64,000 nt of DNA from Burkholderia sp. OK233 (GTDB lineage: Bacteria > Pseudomonadota > Gammaproteobacteria > Burkholderiales > Burkholderiaceae): contig NZ_OCSR01000002.1 of assembly GCF_900230185.1 (NCBI RefSeq), forward strand, positions 744,001 through 808,000, written 5' to 3'. Each line of letters begins with the position of its first letter. Position 1 is the stretch's first letter. Under the pieces are notes generated by a model that was not told where the DNA came from, ran no database searches, and saw only the letters and a list, made by a program, of their open reading frames with translations. The position numbers and the translations under genes are program-made. Of the stretch, positions 38,472 through 47,081 are shown piece by piece.

Positions 38472-38643
38472 GACGTGTGCCCTTCCCTGTAGCCTCGGAG
38501 CGGCCTGCCACACCGCTCACCGCGTTGCTGGGCACGGCGCGAAGCGTGCGCATCGACGCCATCGCCAGACGGACTGAAAAGATCGGTGAGGAACTCACGC
38601 GCAAGACTGCAGCAAGAACCGCCGGTGAAAGAAATTCAATCAT
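38464..38643 (-). CDS. Possible 59-residue small protein
   Basis: Starts at ATG 38643 after CTGGAGAAGTGGTC, a fair ribosome site, and overlaps the next gene by 8 nt, which suggests coupling. The sequence (IEFLSPAVLAAVLRVSSSPIF) begins with a moderately hydrophobic stretch and ends basic. No family recognised; it could be a leader or a real small protein. Confidence 0.4.
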   Translation of the reverse strand: MIEFLSPAVLAAVLRVSSSPIFSVRLAMASMRTLRAVPSNAVSGVAGRSEATGKGTRHV

Positions 38644-38978
38644 GACCACTTCTCCAGATCGCGTTACGCAGGTAGCGGAATCGACAATTTGACGATAGCA
38701 GTGCAAAGTCGCCGCCAGGTTACGCGCGGACTACGCTTCTTTTGAGTCTGTAACGCATTATTTCGAGGCTCGCGCCCTAATCGGCGTCAGCCTGCGCGGG
38801 CGCACGCTGCGCACCTTTGCGGCCTGAATGGTTGGAAAGTTTTCAGTAACGATCGGCAGAAAACGCGTCCCTATACTTCGCGCTTTCCAGAGTCATGGAA
38901 CGTCGTTTCGAATGCGTCGCTTGCCTTCGAGCGCTCCCGTCTGCGCTCCGCGCGCTGCATCAGGACTGAAAACCCAAG

Positions 38979-41288
38979 ATGAAACTTCAAGTTTTAACGA
39001 GCCGTATCGCCGGCGCACTCTCGCTCGCCGGTGTCGCGCTGACAAGCGGGTCAGCCCACGCAGCGCAACCGTTCGTGGTGCAGGACATCCGGATCGAGGG
39101 ACTGAAGCGCGTCGAACCCGGTACTGTGTTCGCCTACCTGCCCATCAAGCAGGGCGCCACGTTTAACGACGATAAGGCTTCGGAAGCCATTCGCGCGCTG
39201 TACGCCACGGGCTTCTTCAACGACGTCAGGATCTCGACCGAAGGCAATGTCGTCATCGTTCACGTTCAGGAGCGTCCGGCGGTCGGCACGATCGACTTCG
39301 CCGGCATTCACGAGTTCGACAAGGAAAATCTGACCAAGGCACTCAATGCGGTCGGCCTTTCGCAAGGCCGCTACTACGACAAGGCGCTGGTCGACAAGGC
39401 CGAGCAGGAACTGAAACGCCAGTACCTGACGCGTGGCTACTATGCCGCCGAAGTCACCACCACGATCACGCCGTTCGACCGCAACCGGGTCGCGATACTG
39501 TTCTCTGTCACGGAAGGCCCGAGCGCGAAGATTCGCCAGATCAACTTCATCGGCAACAGCGTTTTCAGCACGGACACCTTACGCGACGAAATGCAGATGT
39601 CCACGCCGAACTGGTTCTCGTGGTACTCGAAGAACGACCTGTACGCGAAAGACAAGCTAACCGGTGACTTGGAGCACATTCGCTCGTACTACCTGAACCG
39701 CGGCTATCTGGAGTTCAACATTGAGTCGACCCAGGTATCGCTTACGCCGGACAAGAAGGAGATGTACCTCACGGTCACACTGCATGAGGGCGAGCCGTAC
39801 ACGATTTCGTCGATCAAGCTCGCGGGCAATCTGCTCGATCGCGAATCCGAGCTGGCGAAGCTGGTCAATATCAAACCTGGCGAGCGCTTCTCCGCTGAAA
39901 AATTGCAGGCGACCACCAAGTCGATCGTCGACAAGCTCGGCGAATACGGCTACGCGTTTGCCACCGTCAACGCGCAGCCGCAGATCGATCAGGAACACCA
40001 CAAGGTCGACCTGACGCTGCAAGTGGACCCGAGCCGCCGTGTGTACGTGCGTCACATCAACGTGGTCGGCAACACGCGCACGCGTGACGAGGTGGTGCGC
40101 CGCGAAATGCGCCAGCTCGAAAGCTCGTGGTTCGATTCGAACCGCCTCGCGCTGTCGAAAGACCGGGTCAACCGCCTCGGCTACTTCACCGACGTCGACG
40201 TCACCACGGTACCGGTAGAAGGCTCGCCGGACCAGGTCGACGTGGACGTCAAGGTGAACGAAAAGCCGACTGGCGCGATTACGCTGGGCGCGGGCTACTC
40301 GTCGACGGACAAGGTGGTGCTCTCCGCGGGCGTGTCGCAGGACAACGTGTTCGGTTCGGGTACGAGTCTCTCGGTGAACGTGAACACCGCCAAGACGTAC
40401 CGTACCTTGACGGTCACGCAGGTCGATCCGTACTTCACCGTCGACGGCATCAAGCGGATCACCGACGTCTACTACCGCACGAGCTATCCGCTCTATAACT
40501 ACACCGATACGAGTTTCCGGATCCTCACTGTCGGTGCCGACCTGAAATTCGGCATTCCGTTTTCCGAAGCCGACACCGTTTATTTCGGCGTCGGTCTCGA
40601 ACAGAACCGGCTGACGACGGATTCCTTGACACCTCAGAGCTACCTGGACTACGTAGCCGAATTCGGCCATGTGGTGAACAACGTGCCGCTCACGATCGGC
40701 TGGGCCCGGGACAATCGCGACAGCGCATTGGTGCCTAGCCGGGGCTATTTCCTGCAAGGCAATGGCGAAGTTGGCACCCCGGCTGGCGGCACCGAGTACT
40801 ACAAGGCGGACGTTCAGGCCCAGTATTACTATTCATTCTCACGCGGTTTCATTCTCGGCTTGAATCTTCAAGGCGGCTACGGCAACGGCTTTGGCGGAAA
40901 GGCCTATCCGATCTTCAAGAATTACTACGCGGGGGGTATCGGCTCGGTACGCGGCTACGAAGCGGGTTCGCTCGGTCCGACCGATAAGACGACTGGCGAC
41001 CCGATCGGCGGCTCGCGTATGGTCGTGGCCAATGTCGAGATGACGTTCCCATTGCCGGGCACCGGCTGGGACCGGACGCTACGCGTCTTCACCTTCATGG
41101 ATGCGGGCAACGTCTGGGGCGACGAAGGCAACAGCACGGGCGCCAACGGATTGCGGTACAGCTACGGCGCCGGTCTTGAGTGGATTTCGCCGATTGGCCC
41201 ACTCAAGCTGTCGGTTGGCTTCCCGCTGTTCAGACACGCCACCGACAAGTACCAGGTATTCCAGTTTCAGATCGGCACATCGTTCTGA
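38979..41288 (+). CDS. bamA: BamA-family outer-membrane assembly factor (probable second copy)
   Basis: 769 residues. Signal peptide (SRIAGALSLAGVALTSGSAHA), then five POTRA domains (about 23-425; for example FVVQDIRIEGLKRVEPGTVF and VRHINVVGNTRTRDEVVRREM) and a 16-strand barrel with the conserved loop-6 segment GGIGSVRGYEAGSLG and a C-terminal aromatic FQIGTSF. BamA folds and inserts outer-membrane proteins. The gene lacks the usual rseP/skp/lpxD neighbours, so it is probably an accessory copy. It faces away from the lptD copy. Confidence 0.92.
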   Translation: MKLQVLTSRIAGALSLAGVALTSGSAHAAQPFVVQDIRIEGLKRVEPGTVFAYLPIKQGATFNDDKASEAIRALYATGFFNDVRISTEGNVVIVHVQERPAVGTIDFAGIHEFDKENLTKALNAVGLSQGRYYDKALVDKAEQELKRQYLTRGYYAAEVTTTITPFDRNRVAILFSVTEGPSAKIRQINFIGNSVFSTDTLRDEMQMSTPNWFSWYSKNDLYAKDKLTGDLEHIRSYYLNRGYLEFNIESTQVSLTPDKKEMYLTVTLHEGEPYTISSIKLAGNLLDRESELAKLVNIKPGERFSAEKLQATTKSIVDKLGEYGYAFATVNAQPQIDQEHHKVDLTLQVDPSRRVYVRHINVVGNTRTRDEVVRREMRQLESSWFDSNRLALSKDRVNRLGYFTDVDVTTVPVEGSPDQVDVDVKVNEKPTGAITLGAGYSSTDKVVLSAGVSQDNVFGSGTSLSVNVNTAKTYRTLTVTQVDPYFTVDGIKRITDVYYRTSYPLYNYTDTSFRILTVGADLKFGIPFSEADTVYFGVGLEQNRLTTDSLTPQSYLDYVAEFGHVVNNVPLTIGWARDNRDSALVPSRGYFLQGNGEVGTPAGGTEYYKADVQAQYYYSFSRGFILGLNLQGGYGNGFGGKAYPIFKNYYAGGIGSVRGYEAGSLGPTDKTTGDPIGGSRMVVANVEMTFPLPGTGWDRTLRVFTFMDAGNVWGDEGNSTGANGLRYSYGAGLEWISPIGPLKLSVGFPLFRHATDKYQVFQFQIGTSF

Positions 41289-41317
41289 TCACGTCGTTTT
41301 GGTCACATCGTTTTAGT
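41276..41317 (+). repeat. Three imperfect 14-bp tandem units across the bamA stop
   Basis: CACATCGTTCTGAT, CACGTCGTTTTGGT and CACATCGTTTTAGT follow one another from base 41276. The first encodes the last residues and stop of BamA; the other two are untranslated. The C-terminal aromatic signal thus lies in the repeated unit. Confidence 0.5.
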
Positions 41318-41658
41318 CATTAACGCCCGCGGTCATGGTATGAAGACCGCGAGCATCACCTGCATCATTCAATCGCGCTTTCAGCCGCGCCCAGGCGCCC
41401 AACCGGCATGAACCGGTTCGCGGCCCGTTCAAAGCCCTCCATCTGCGTCCTCCTGCTCCAATTTCACAAAGTCTCCTCAATTTCACCATCGTTGCTGCGA
41501 CATTGATATCTATCATTCGCTCATCATCAGAGCGACCCTGTCCGGTCCGCTTTCTGAGCTCGATAGGTCGCTCCAAAGCAGCAGATGGTTGAATTGGCTG
41601 AACGTGAACATCGCACGGGCTGCAACCGTCGATTCCGGTTGGGAGGTAACGCAGATTT
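41289..41658. other. 370-bp gap between bamA copy and response regulator
   Basis: Holds the end of the 14-bp tandem units and a possible terminator hairpin at 41328-41351. A short minus-strand frame shows no family features. The right part should hold the promoter of the regulator gene, but no clear boxes were identified. Confidence 0.5.
41328..41351 (+). terminator. Possible terminator hairpin after bamA
   Basis: Stem CGCGGTC/GACCGCG with a 10-nt loop, 40 nt past the bamA stop. There is no U-run, so this is only a weak terminator candidate. Confidence 0.3.
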
Positions 41659-42357
41659 ATGACGATCAGTCTTCTTGTAGTCGAACCCGATCAGGCCGTC
41701 CGGGATCAGTTGCGCTTTCACCTTCACAAGAACCAGATCGCACTCTCAGTGTTATATAGCGCGGCTCAGCTTGTCAGCCGGGTAGAACTGGAGTGTCCGT
41801 CAGCGATTCTGTTGCGCGCCGAGTCGCCGATGAGCGAGGCGCGCGAGGCGCTCCGGCAACTGCGGCTAGCGGGCTACGACATGCCCATCTTCGTACAAAG
41901 CACCTCTGATGAGATCGTCGATAAAATCGTCGCCTTCGAATTGGGTGCGGACGACTATATCGTCGACCCAATCGATCCATACGAATTGACCGCCAGAATC
42001 AAGCGCGCCGTGCAGCGCTGCAACCGGTCGCTTTGCGACGCGCCGGAAATTCGTGAGAAGGTGTTGTTCGGCAGTTACCAGATAGACTTCGCTACGCGGC
42101 GTCTGCTCAGGGACGGCTGCGAAATCTCGCTGCGCTCCGGCCAGTTTGCGTTGCTCAAGCTGTTCGCAAGCAATCCGATGCGAATCTTGACGCGTTCGAT
42201 GGTCAACAGCCAGCTAGGAAGAGCGGAGAGCCAGAAGGCCAGTCTGGATGTTGCAGTCTGCCGCTTGCGCGGCGTGATTGAGGCAGACCCGGCCAATCCG
42301 AGGTTCATTCAGACCCTGCGCGGACGAGGCTATATGTTCGTACCGTCGCTCGAATAA
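41659..42357 (+). CDS. Orphan OmpR-type regulator lacking the phosphorylation site
   Basis: 232 residues: receiver-like domain (about 1-120) and OmpR-type winged HTH (about 135-230, FALLKLFASNPMRILTRSMV, QTLRGRGYMFVP). The receiver keeps GADDY and an acidic pair (Glu9, Asp11), but the phosphoacceptor Asp is Arg53 (AILLRAESPMS) and the usual Lys of the KP motif is Asp103 (YIVDPIDPYEL). Phosphorylation is therefore unlikely; it may act constitutively or by another signal. No histidine kinase adjoins it. Confidence 0.88.
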   Translation: MTISLLVVEPDQAVRDQLRFHLHKNQIALSVLYSAAQLVSRVELECPSAILLRAESPMSEAREALRQLRLAGYDMPIFVQSTSDEIVDKIVAFELGADDYIVDPIDPYELTARIKRAVQRCNRSLCDAPEIREKVLFGSYQIDFATRRLLRDGCEISLRSGQFALLKLFASNPMRILTRSMVNSQLGRAESQKASLDVAVCRLRGVIEADPANPRFIQTLRGRGYMFVPSLE

Positions 42358-42428
42358 CAACCGTTGCCTGGGGCGGGCGAAAGCGATCGGCATCGCACGA
42401 CACGTTGCGTGCTTGCCGCCATACCGCA

Positions 42429-42767
42429 CTATTTTTGACCTTCTTCTAACGCTAGCTGCATGATAGGCAACGTCATCGCGGCGTCGATCACGTCAACGAT
42501 GTCGATATAGTCGACATAGTCCGAATACAGGTCACTGGTCGCCGCCAGCAGGCCACCGAATCCGTAATGGAAATCCGCCGGAGCGATTGGCCTGAACCCC
42601 GAGGCATAGTGTGTCCGCGACGCGCAGCTGTTCAGATCATCGACGACGTCAGCAGGCACGCTGTGATTCCCAAGCGCAAAAGCATTGATGCTCTCCCGGC
42701 GCAAACCATGGCGGATCGGAGGGCAGCAGATCGATGCCACGACCAGGACGACAATAAGGATGCGCAT
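42429..42767 (-). CDS. Small secreted hypothetical protein
   Basis: 112 residues from the ATG at 42767 (a TTG at 42782 is possible). A hydrophobic start (RILIVVLVVASICC) looks like a signal peptide or lipid-anchored leader. The C-terminal half holds an Asp-rich run (YSDYVDYIDIVDVIDAA) encoded by partly repetitive DNA. No family recognised; it lies 71 nt past the regulator, convergent with it. Confidence 0.5.
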   Translation of the reverse strand: MRILIVVLVVASICCPPIRHGLRRESINAFALGNHSVPADVVDDLNSCASRTHYASGFRPIAPADFHYGFGGLLAATSDLYSDYVDYIDIVDVIDAAMTLPIMQLALEEGQK

Positions 42768-42890
42768 AAGGGAAGTGTTCAAAGTTGATCTTGAAAGTCA
42801 GACAGCCATAGGACACCGAAGTTTTTTTGACTCGATTACAATCTCTTTCTACTGGACTGACCTACATGCGGAAACGAGGTTCTGCAGCGC

Positions 42891-43289
42891 TCAACCGCGC
42901 CGCAGACGCCCGCGGCCGGCAGGCGTAGCAGGGTCGTCCGCCAGGGTGTGGCGCTGACCGTTGCGATGCATCCGCACGCGCTCCCGAATCTCGGCCACGG
43001 TCGCGGCGCCTCGCACGGCAACGCAAGAGTACTCACCGTTGCGGTTGATCCATTCGACGATCCGGCAGCACTCGCCCCACGGCTGCATGATCGGTGCGGA
43101 CACGCGGCAGCCGCGTATCTTCACGACGTCGGCGGCGAGTGGTGCGCTAACGCGGTTTTCAGCCGCGCCGCGGGTTGCGGCAGCGGTGGCTGTCTTTTGG
43201 CCGGGCCGGAAACCGCGCGACTCGGCGCGATTCATAGGTGAGGAGACTTGCATGAGATTGCTCCACTGACGGATCTGTTCACCGGACAT
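42891..43289 (-). CDS. Hypothetical cytosolic protein upstream of baeS
   Basis: 132 residues from an ATG at 43289 with AAAGAGG close upstream; the frame is open further 5'. The tail CCRIVEWINRNGEYSCVAVRGAATV is a convincing coding stretch with several Cys; the end is Arg-rich. No family recognised. Overlapping frames on the other strand look like shadows. It is divergent from baeS. Confidence 0.45.
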   Translation of the reverse strand: MSGEQIRQWSNLMQVSSPMNRAESRGFRPGQKTATAAATRGAAENRVSAPLAADVVKIRGCRVSAPIMQPWGECCRIVEWINRNGEYSCVAVRGAATVAEIRERVRMHRNGQRHTLADDPATPAGRGRLRRG

Positions 43290-43428
43290 GGCCTCTTTGT
43301 CAGGCCATCGTAAAAGTGCCATACCATCATATCCAGACAACACGCAGACACAACGAAGAAAGGATGGAGAAGTTGTGGAGATTCGCCGGCAAGTGTGGAT
43401 TGACGTAGCATTCATCTAGAATTCAGCC

Positions 43429-45174
43429 ATGCAAAGTGAAACTATCCGGATTCGTCCAAGCCGCCCTTTAGGGACCTTTCTCTCGCGCGCGCGGCAGCAG
43501 CGAACGAAGATGCGCTTTGGCATTACCTGGAAAATGTTTCTTGCCGTTTTAATCGCCTGTCTGGCGATTTCCCTGACGATGGGCTACGCCTTGCGCGTGA
43601 GCTTCGAAAACGGCTTCCTGCACTACGTTCGGGAACGCAACGCGGGGCGCATCAAAGCCGTCATGGCGAAGGTGACGAGCGAATACGCCGCTCACGGCAA
43701 CTGGAATTTCCTGCGGGAGCATCCCGACGCATGGCTCGCGCTGCTGGACGGCGCCGCACACGACGCCCTGCGCGAGGAACTCGCCACAGCGCAGCTGGGC
43801 AAGCTGCCGGGCTGGAGAACCTTTCCCGGGAGCGGCAGCGTGCAGCAACTGCTTGGGCCGCTCTCCGGCCCGTCTGAAGGACCGCACTGGGGCATGCGCC
43901 TGCCACCGGCGCCACCGTCCGGTCCAGACATCGCGATGGAGCGTGACCGTGTGTCGGCAAGCGGTGTCGTGAGCGGCGACAGTCGCTATGACCGGCCGCC
44001 TCCTTCAGCCCCTTTGGCGTCGTCTCCCGTCTCGCCCCCGTCGCATGACGGCATGACCCGTGACACGCCGCCCGAGGGGCCGCCCGTCACCCTCTACGAC
44101 GGCCGCCATGAACTCGTGGCGAGCACCGGCCAGCCGCCCCCACCCGGCAGCACGATGCGACCCGTTGTTTACGCCGGCAAAGTGGTGGGCTGGCTTGCCG
44201 TGAACGGGCCCGACACCCTTTCGGACGCCGCAGACATCGCCTTCCAGGCACAGCAGAAGCGCGCGACCTGGGAGATCGCGGGCGTGGCTATCGTGCTCGC
44301 GGCGCTGGTCGCGCTGGTCCTTGCCCGCATCGTGCTCGCACCGGTCAAGCGCTTGATGAATGCGACCCACCGCCTGGCCGGCGGGGACTACACGGCCCGG
44401 GTGCCGGCCGGCAGACGCGACGAGCTTGGCCGGCTTGCGGGCGACTTCAACGTATTGGCCGATTCGCTGCAAAAAACCGAGCGCTCCCGGCGCAATTTCA
44501 TTGCGGATATTTCACACGAACTGCGCACGCCGCTCGCCGTGCTCCGCGGCGAACTGGAAGCCATCGAAGACGGCGTGCATGTGTTCAACCGCGATTCGCT
44601 CACTTCGCTGCAAACCGAAGTGAACATGCTCAACAAGCTCATCGAAGATCTCTACGAGCTTTCTCTGAGCGATGTCGGCGCACTCAGCTATCGCAAGACG
44701 CCGACCCACGTCGGGCAACTGGCGCGGGCGTCGATCGAGGCCATGCGGGAGTCGTTCAAGGCGAAACGAATCGAGCTCGACCTGACCTGCATGCCGGACA
44801 TTGCCGACACGACTTTCGCGGTCGATCCCGCCCGTTTCGTCCAACTGCTGAAAAACCTGTTGCAGAATTCGTTGCGTTATACGGATCCGGACGGCCACGT
44901 GCGCGTGTCGCTTTCGCAAAGCGCAGGCGGTTGGCAACTCGACGTGCAGGACTCGCTACCCGGTGTGCCCGAGGCCGCACTCGCGCACCTGTTCGACCGC
45001 TTCTATCGCGTGGACGAATCGCGCAGCCGTCAGAACGGCGGTGCGGGGTTGGGCCTCTCGCTGTGCCACGCTATTGTGACGGCGCATGGCGGCACGATCG
45101 GAGCCAAGGCCTCGCCTCTGGGCGGCGTCTGGATCACTGCCCGCTTTCCATCGGAAGGAGACGTGACAACATGA
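43429..45174 (+). CDS. baeS: BaeS-like sensor histidine kinase
   Basis: 581 residues from the ATG at 43429 (an ATG at 43510 is also possible). First membrane segment near residues 34-53, a long periplasmic region (about 55-280) with a Pro-rich stretch (RPPPSAPLASSPVSPPSHDG), a second membrane segment, HAMP, then the phosphoacceptor His363 in FIADISHELRTPLAVLRGE and the ATPase (NSLRYTDPDGHV, GGAGLGLSLCHAIV). The H-box region resembles E. coli BaeS, which senses envelope stress. It overlaps baeR by 4 nt. Confidence 0.93.
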   Translation: MQSETIRIRPSRPLGTFLSRARQQRTKMRFGITWKMFLAVLIACLAISLTMGYALRVSFENGFLHYVRERNAGRIKAVMAKVTSEYAAHGNWNFLREHPDAWLALLDGAAHDALREELATAQLGKLPGWRTFPGSGSVQQLLGPLSGPSEGPHWGMRLPPAPPSGPDIAMERDRVSASGVVSGDSRYDRPPPSAPLASSPVSPPSHDGMTRDTPPEGPPVTLYDGRHELVASTGQPPPPGSTMRPVVYAGKVVGWLAVNGPDTLSDAADIAFQAQQKRATWEIAGVAIVLAALVALVLARIVLAPVKRLMNATHRLAGGDYTARVPAGRRDELGRLAGDFNVLADSLQKTERSRRNFIADISHELRTPLAVLRGELEAIEDGVHVFNRDSLTSLQTEVNMLNKLIEDLYELSLSDVGALSYRKTPTHVGQLARASIEAMRESFKAKRIELDLTCMPDIADTTFAVDPARFVQLLKNLLQNSLRYTDPDGHVRVSLSQSAGGWQLDVQDSLPGVPEAALAHLFDRFYRVDESRSRQNGGAGLGLSLCHAIVTAHGGTIGAKASPLGGVWITARFPSEGDVTT

Positions 45175-45947
45175 CCGAAGGGCGCCCTTCGCACATCCTC
45201 ATCGTCGAGGATGAACCCAAGCTCGCCGCCGTGCTCGAAGCCTATTTGCAGCTCGAGGGCTTCGCCACAACGATCCTCGACGACGGCCATCAAGTGATGC
45301 CCTTCATTCGTTCAACGCCGCCGGCGCTGATGCTGCTCGACCTCATGCTGCCCGGGCGCAGCGGCATGGACATCTGCCGCGAGCTACGGCAATTTTCGGC
45401 ATTGCCCGTCATTATCCTGACCGCGCGCATCGACGAAATCGACCGTCTATTGGGTCTCGAGATCGGTGCCGACGACTACGTCTGCAAACCGTTCAGTCCG
45501 CGCGAAGTGGTGGCGCGCGTCAAGGCGATCCTGCGCCGTGCAACGCCTGCCGCGGCCGCGGACGGATTGCCACGGGGGCAACAGGGTTCACAGGGTTCAC
45601 AGGGTTCACAGGGTTCACAGGGTTCACAGGGTTCACAGGGTTCACAGGGTTCACAGGGTTCACAGGGTCTCCAGGTCGACGAGCAGTTTCATCTTGCCTT
45701 ACTCGACGGTAAGGAACTCAAGCTCACACCGCTTGAGCTGCGGCTCCTCGCGTTGCTGATGAAATCGCCGGGACGCATTTTCTCCCGCGACTACCTGCTG
45801 AGCCATCTCTACGCGGATCACCGGGTGGTCACCGACCGTACCATCGACAGCCATATCAAGAACCTGCGCCGCAAGCTGCAGGGCGCACGGCCGGACAGCG
45901 AGCCTATCGCTTCCGTGTACGGCGTAGGTTACCGGCTGGAAATCTGA
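45171..45947 (+). CDS. baeR: BaeR-like response regulator with (QGS)9 linker
   Basis: 258 residues; the ATG at 45171 overlaps the baeS stop (ATGA). The receiver has Asp14, phosphoacceptor Asp57 (LMLLDLMLPG) and Lys106 (YVCKPFSP). The OmpR-type HTH is C-terminal (RIFSRDYLLSHLYADHRVVT, VYGVGYRLEI). Between them, residues 138-164 are nine perfect QGS repeats from a 9-bp DNA repeat; such linkers are normally short and varied. The linker is expected to be flexible and prone to length change. Confidence 0.95.
   Translation: MTEGRPSHILIVEDEPKLAAVLEAYLQLEGFATTILDDGHQVMPFIRSTPPALMLLDLMLPGRSGMDICRELRQFSALPVIILTARIDEIDRLLGLEIGADDYVCKPFSPREVVARVKAILRRATPAAAADGLPRGQQGSQGSQGSQGSQGSQGSQGSQGSQGSQGLQVDEQFHLALLDGKELKLTPLELRLLALLMKSPGRIFSRDYLLSHLYADHRVVTDRTIDSHIKNLRRKLQGARPDSEPIASVYGVGYRLEI
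45582..45662 (+). repeat. Nine perfect 9-bp tandem repeats inside baeR
   Basis: The unit CAGGGTTCA is repeated nine times without change and followed by one degenerate unit CAGGGTCTC. It is in frame (Gln-Gly-Ser), so gain or loss of units changes linker length by three residues without a frameshift. Confidence 0.97.
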
Positions 45948-46003
45948 TCGATATGATCGGATGCCTTCATGCCGTCTTCATCTGACGCTAGTCATTTTCG
46001 AAT

Positions 46004-46945
46004 TCAGCTCGCCTTTTCCGCCGCCGTTGTGTCAGGCGGCGGACTCCATTGCGCGAACTCCTCGCTCAGAAAGTCGACGCACACCCGCACCTTCGCCGAC
46101 TGAGCGAGCCGCGCCGGATACACCGCCCACAGGTTCGCGGGTTGCGTGACATCCGGTAACACCTGCTGCAACTGGCCGCTGTCGAGCAACGGCCGCACAT
46201 CCCACATCGAGCGCAGCACGATTCCGCGTCCGGCCAACGCCCATTGCACAGCCACCTCACCGTGATTGGTCGACAGCGGTCCCGTGACCTTGATCGATGC
46301 CGCCTCGCCGCGCACCGTCAAACGCCACAGGCCGAATGGATGGTCGCGCTCCTTGATCGCAAGACACGCGTGCGACGACAGGTCGGCGAGTTGCCGCGGC
46401 GCACCGTGCCGCGCGAGGTATTCCGGCGACGCGCACAGTACCCGATGATTCGACGCGAGCCGTTTGGCGATCAGATGCGGCGCGATTTCGTCGCCGATGC
46501 GGATATCGAGGTCGAAGCCTTCGCCGCCCACATCGACGAGGCGGTCGAACAGATCGAGCCGCACGCTCAGTTGCGGATAACGGTCGGAGAACCGGGCCAG
46601 CGCGGGCGCGACGAAACGGCGGCCAAAACCGAAGCTGCTGGAGATGCGCAACTTGCCGCCGGGAATGCGGCGCGTGGTGGAGACGTCTTCCACCAGTTGG
46701 TCGACGTCGTCGAGAATCTTTTCGGCCCAGGTGTAGACGCGTTCACCGGCTTCCGTAATCGCGACGCGCCGCGTGGAACGGTGCAATAACCGCGTACCGA
46801 GCGTAGTCTCGAGCACATTGATGCGTTTGCTGACGTACGCCGCGGACACCGACAGCGCCTCCGCCGCCGCGCTGAAACTCGATTTGCGCGCCACTTCGCA
46901 AAACACGCGCAAATCGCCTAGATCGGGTGATGGGACGGCGTTCAT
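46004..46945 (-). CDS. LysR-family regulator (DmlR/TtuA-like)
   Basis: 313 residues from the ATG at 46945. HTH DLRVFCEVARKSSFSAAAEALS and SAAYVSKRINVLETTLG, then an effector domain. It is divergent from a tartrate/D-malate dehydrogenase gene, the arrangement seen for DmlR in E. coli and for tartrate regulators, with a near-perfect dyad between them. It likely activates the dehydrogenase gene in response to D-malate or tartrate. Confidence 0.9.
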   Translation of the reverse strand: MNAVPSPDLGDLRVFCEVARKSSFSAAAEALSVSAAYVSKRINVLETTLGTRLLHRSTRRVAITEAGERVYTWAEKILDDVDQLVEDVSTTRRIPGGKLRISSSFGFGRRFVAPALARFSDRYPQLSVRLDLFDRLVDVGGEGFDLDIRIGDEIAPHLIAKRLASNHRVLCASPEYLARHGAPRQLADLSSHACLAIKERDHPFGLWRLTVRGEAASIKVTGPLSTNHGEVAVQWALAGRGIVLRSMWDVRPLLDSGQLQQVLPDVTQPANLWAVYPARLAQSAKVRVCVDFLSEEFAQWSPPPDTTAAEKAS

Positions 46946-46969
46946 AGCTCGCTCGGTCGCAAATTTGTT

Positions 46970-46988
46970 TGTACACGATTCGTGCACA
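46970..46988. promoter_or_regulatory. LysR operator in the divergent gap
   Basis: TGTACACGATTCGTGCACA is a 19-bp dyad with one mismatched pair apart from the centre. It lies 25 nt upstream of the LysR start and about 94 nt before the dehydrogenase start. Confidence 0.6.
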
Positions 46989-47081
46989 GTGGCTTAACTA
47001 AAGCGACTATTTTAAGCTCAAACAGCAGGAATAAAATAACCGCTATCGAAACATCGAAAGTCCCAACGGAGGAGCAGGAAC

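Noticed and set aside
41313..41576. 87-codon minus-strand frame after bamA
   Set aside because: Overlaps the tandem units and hairpin, has no family features and no good start signal.
45582..45662. Possible CRISPR-like array
   Set aside because: Units are 9 bp, contiguous and without spacers, and lie in frame inside a response regulator gene.
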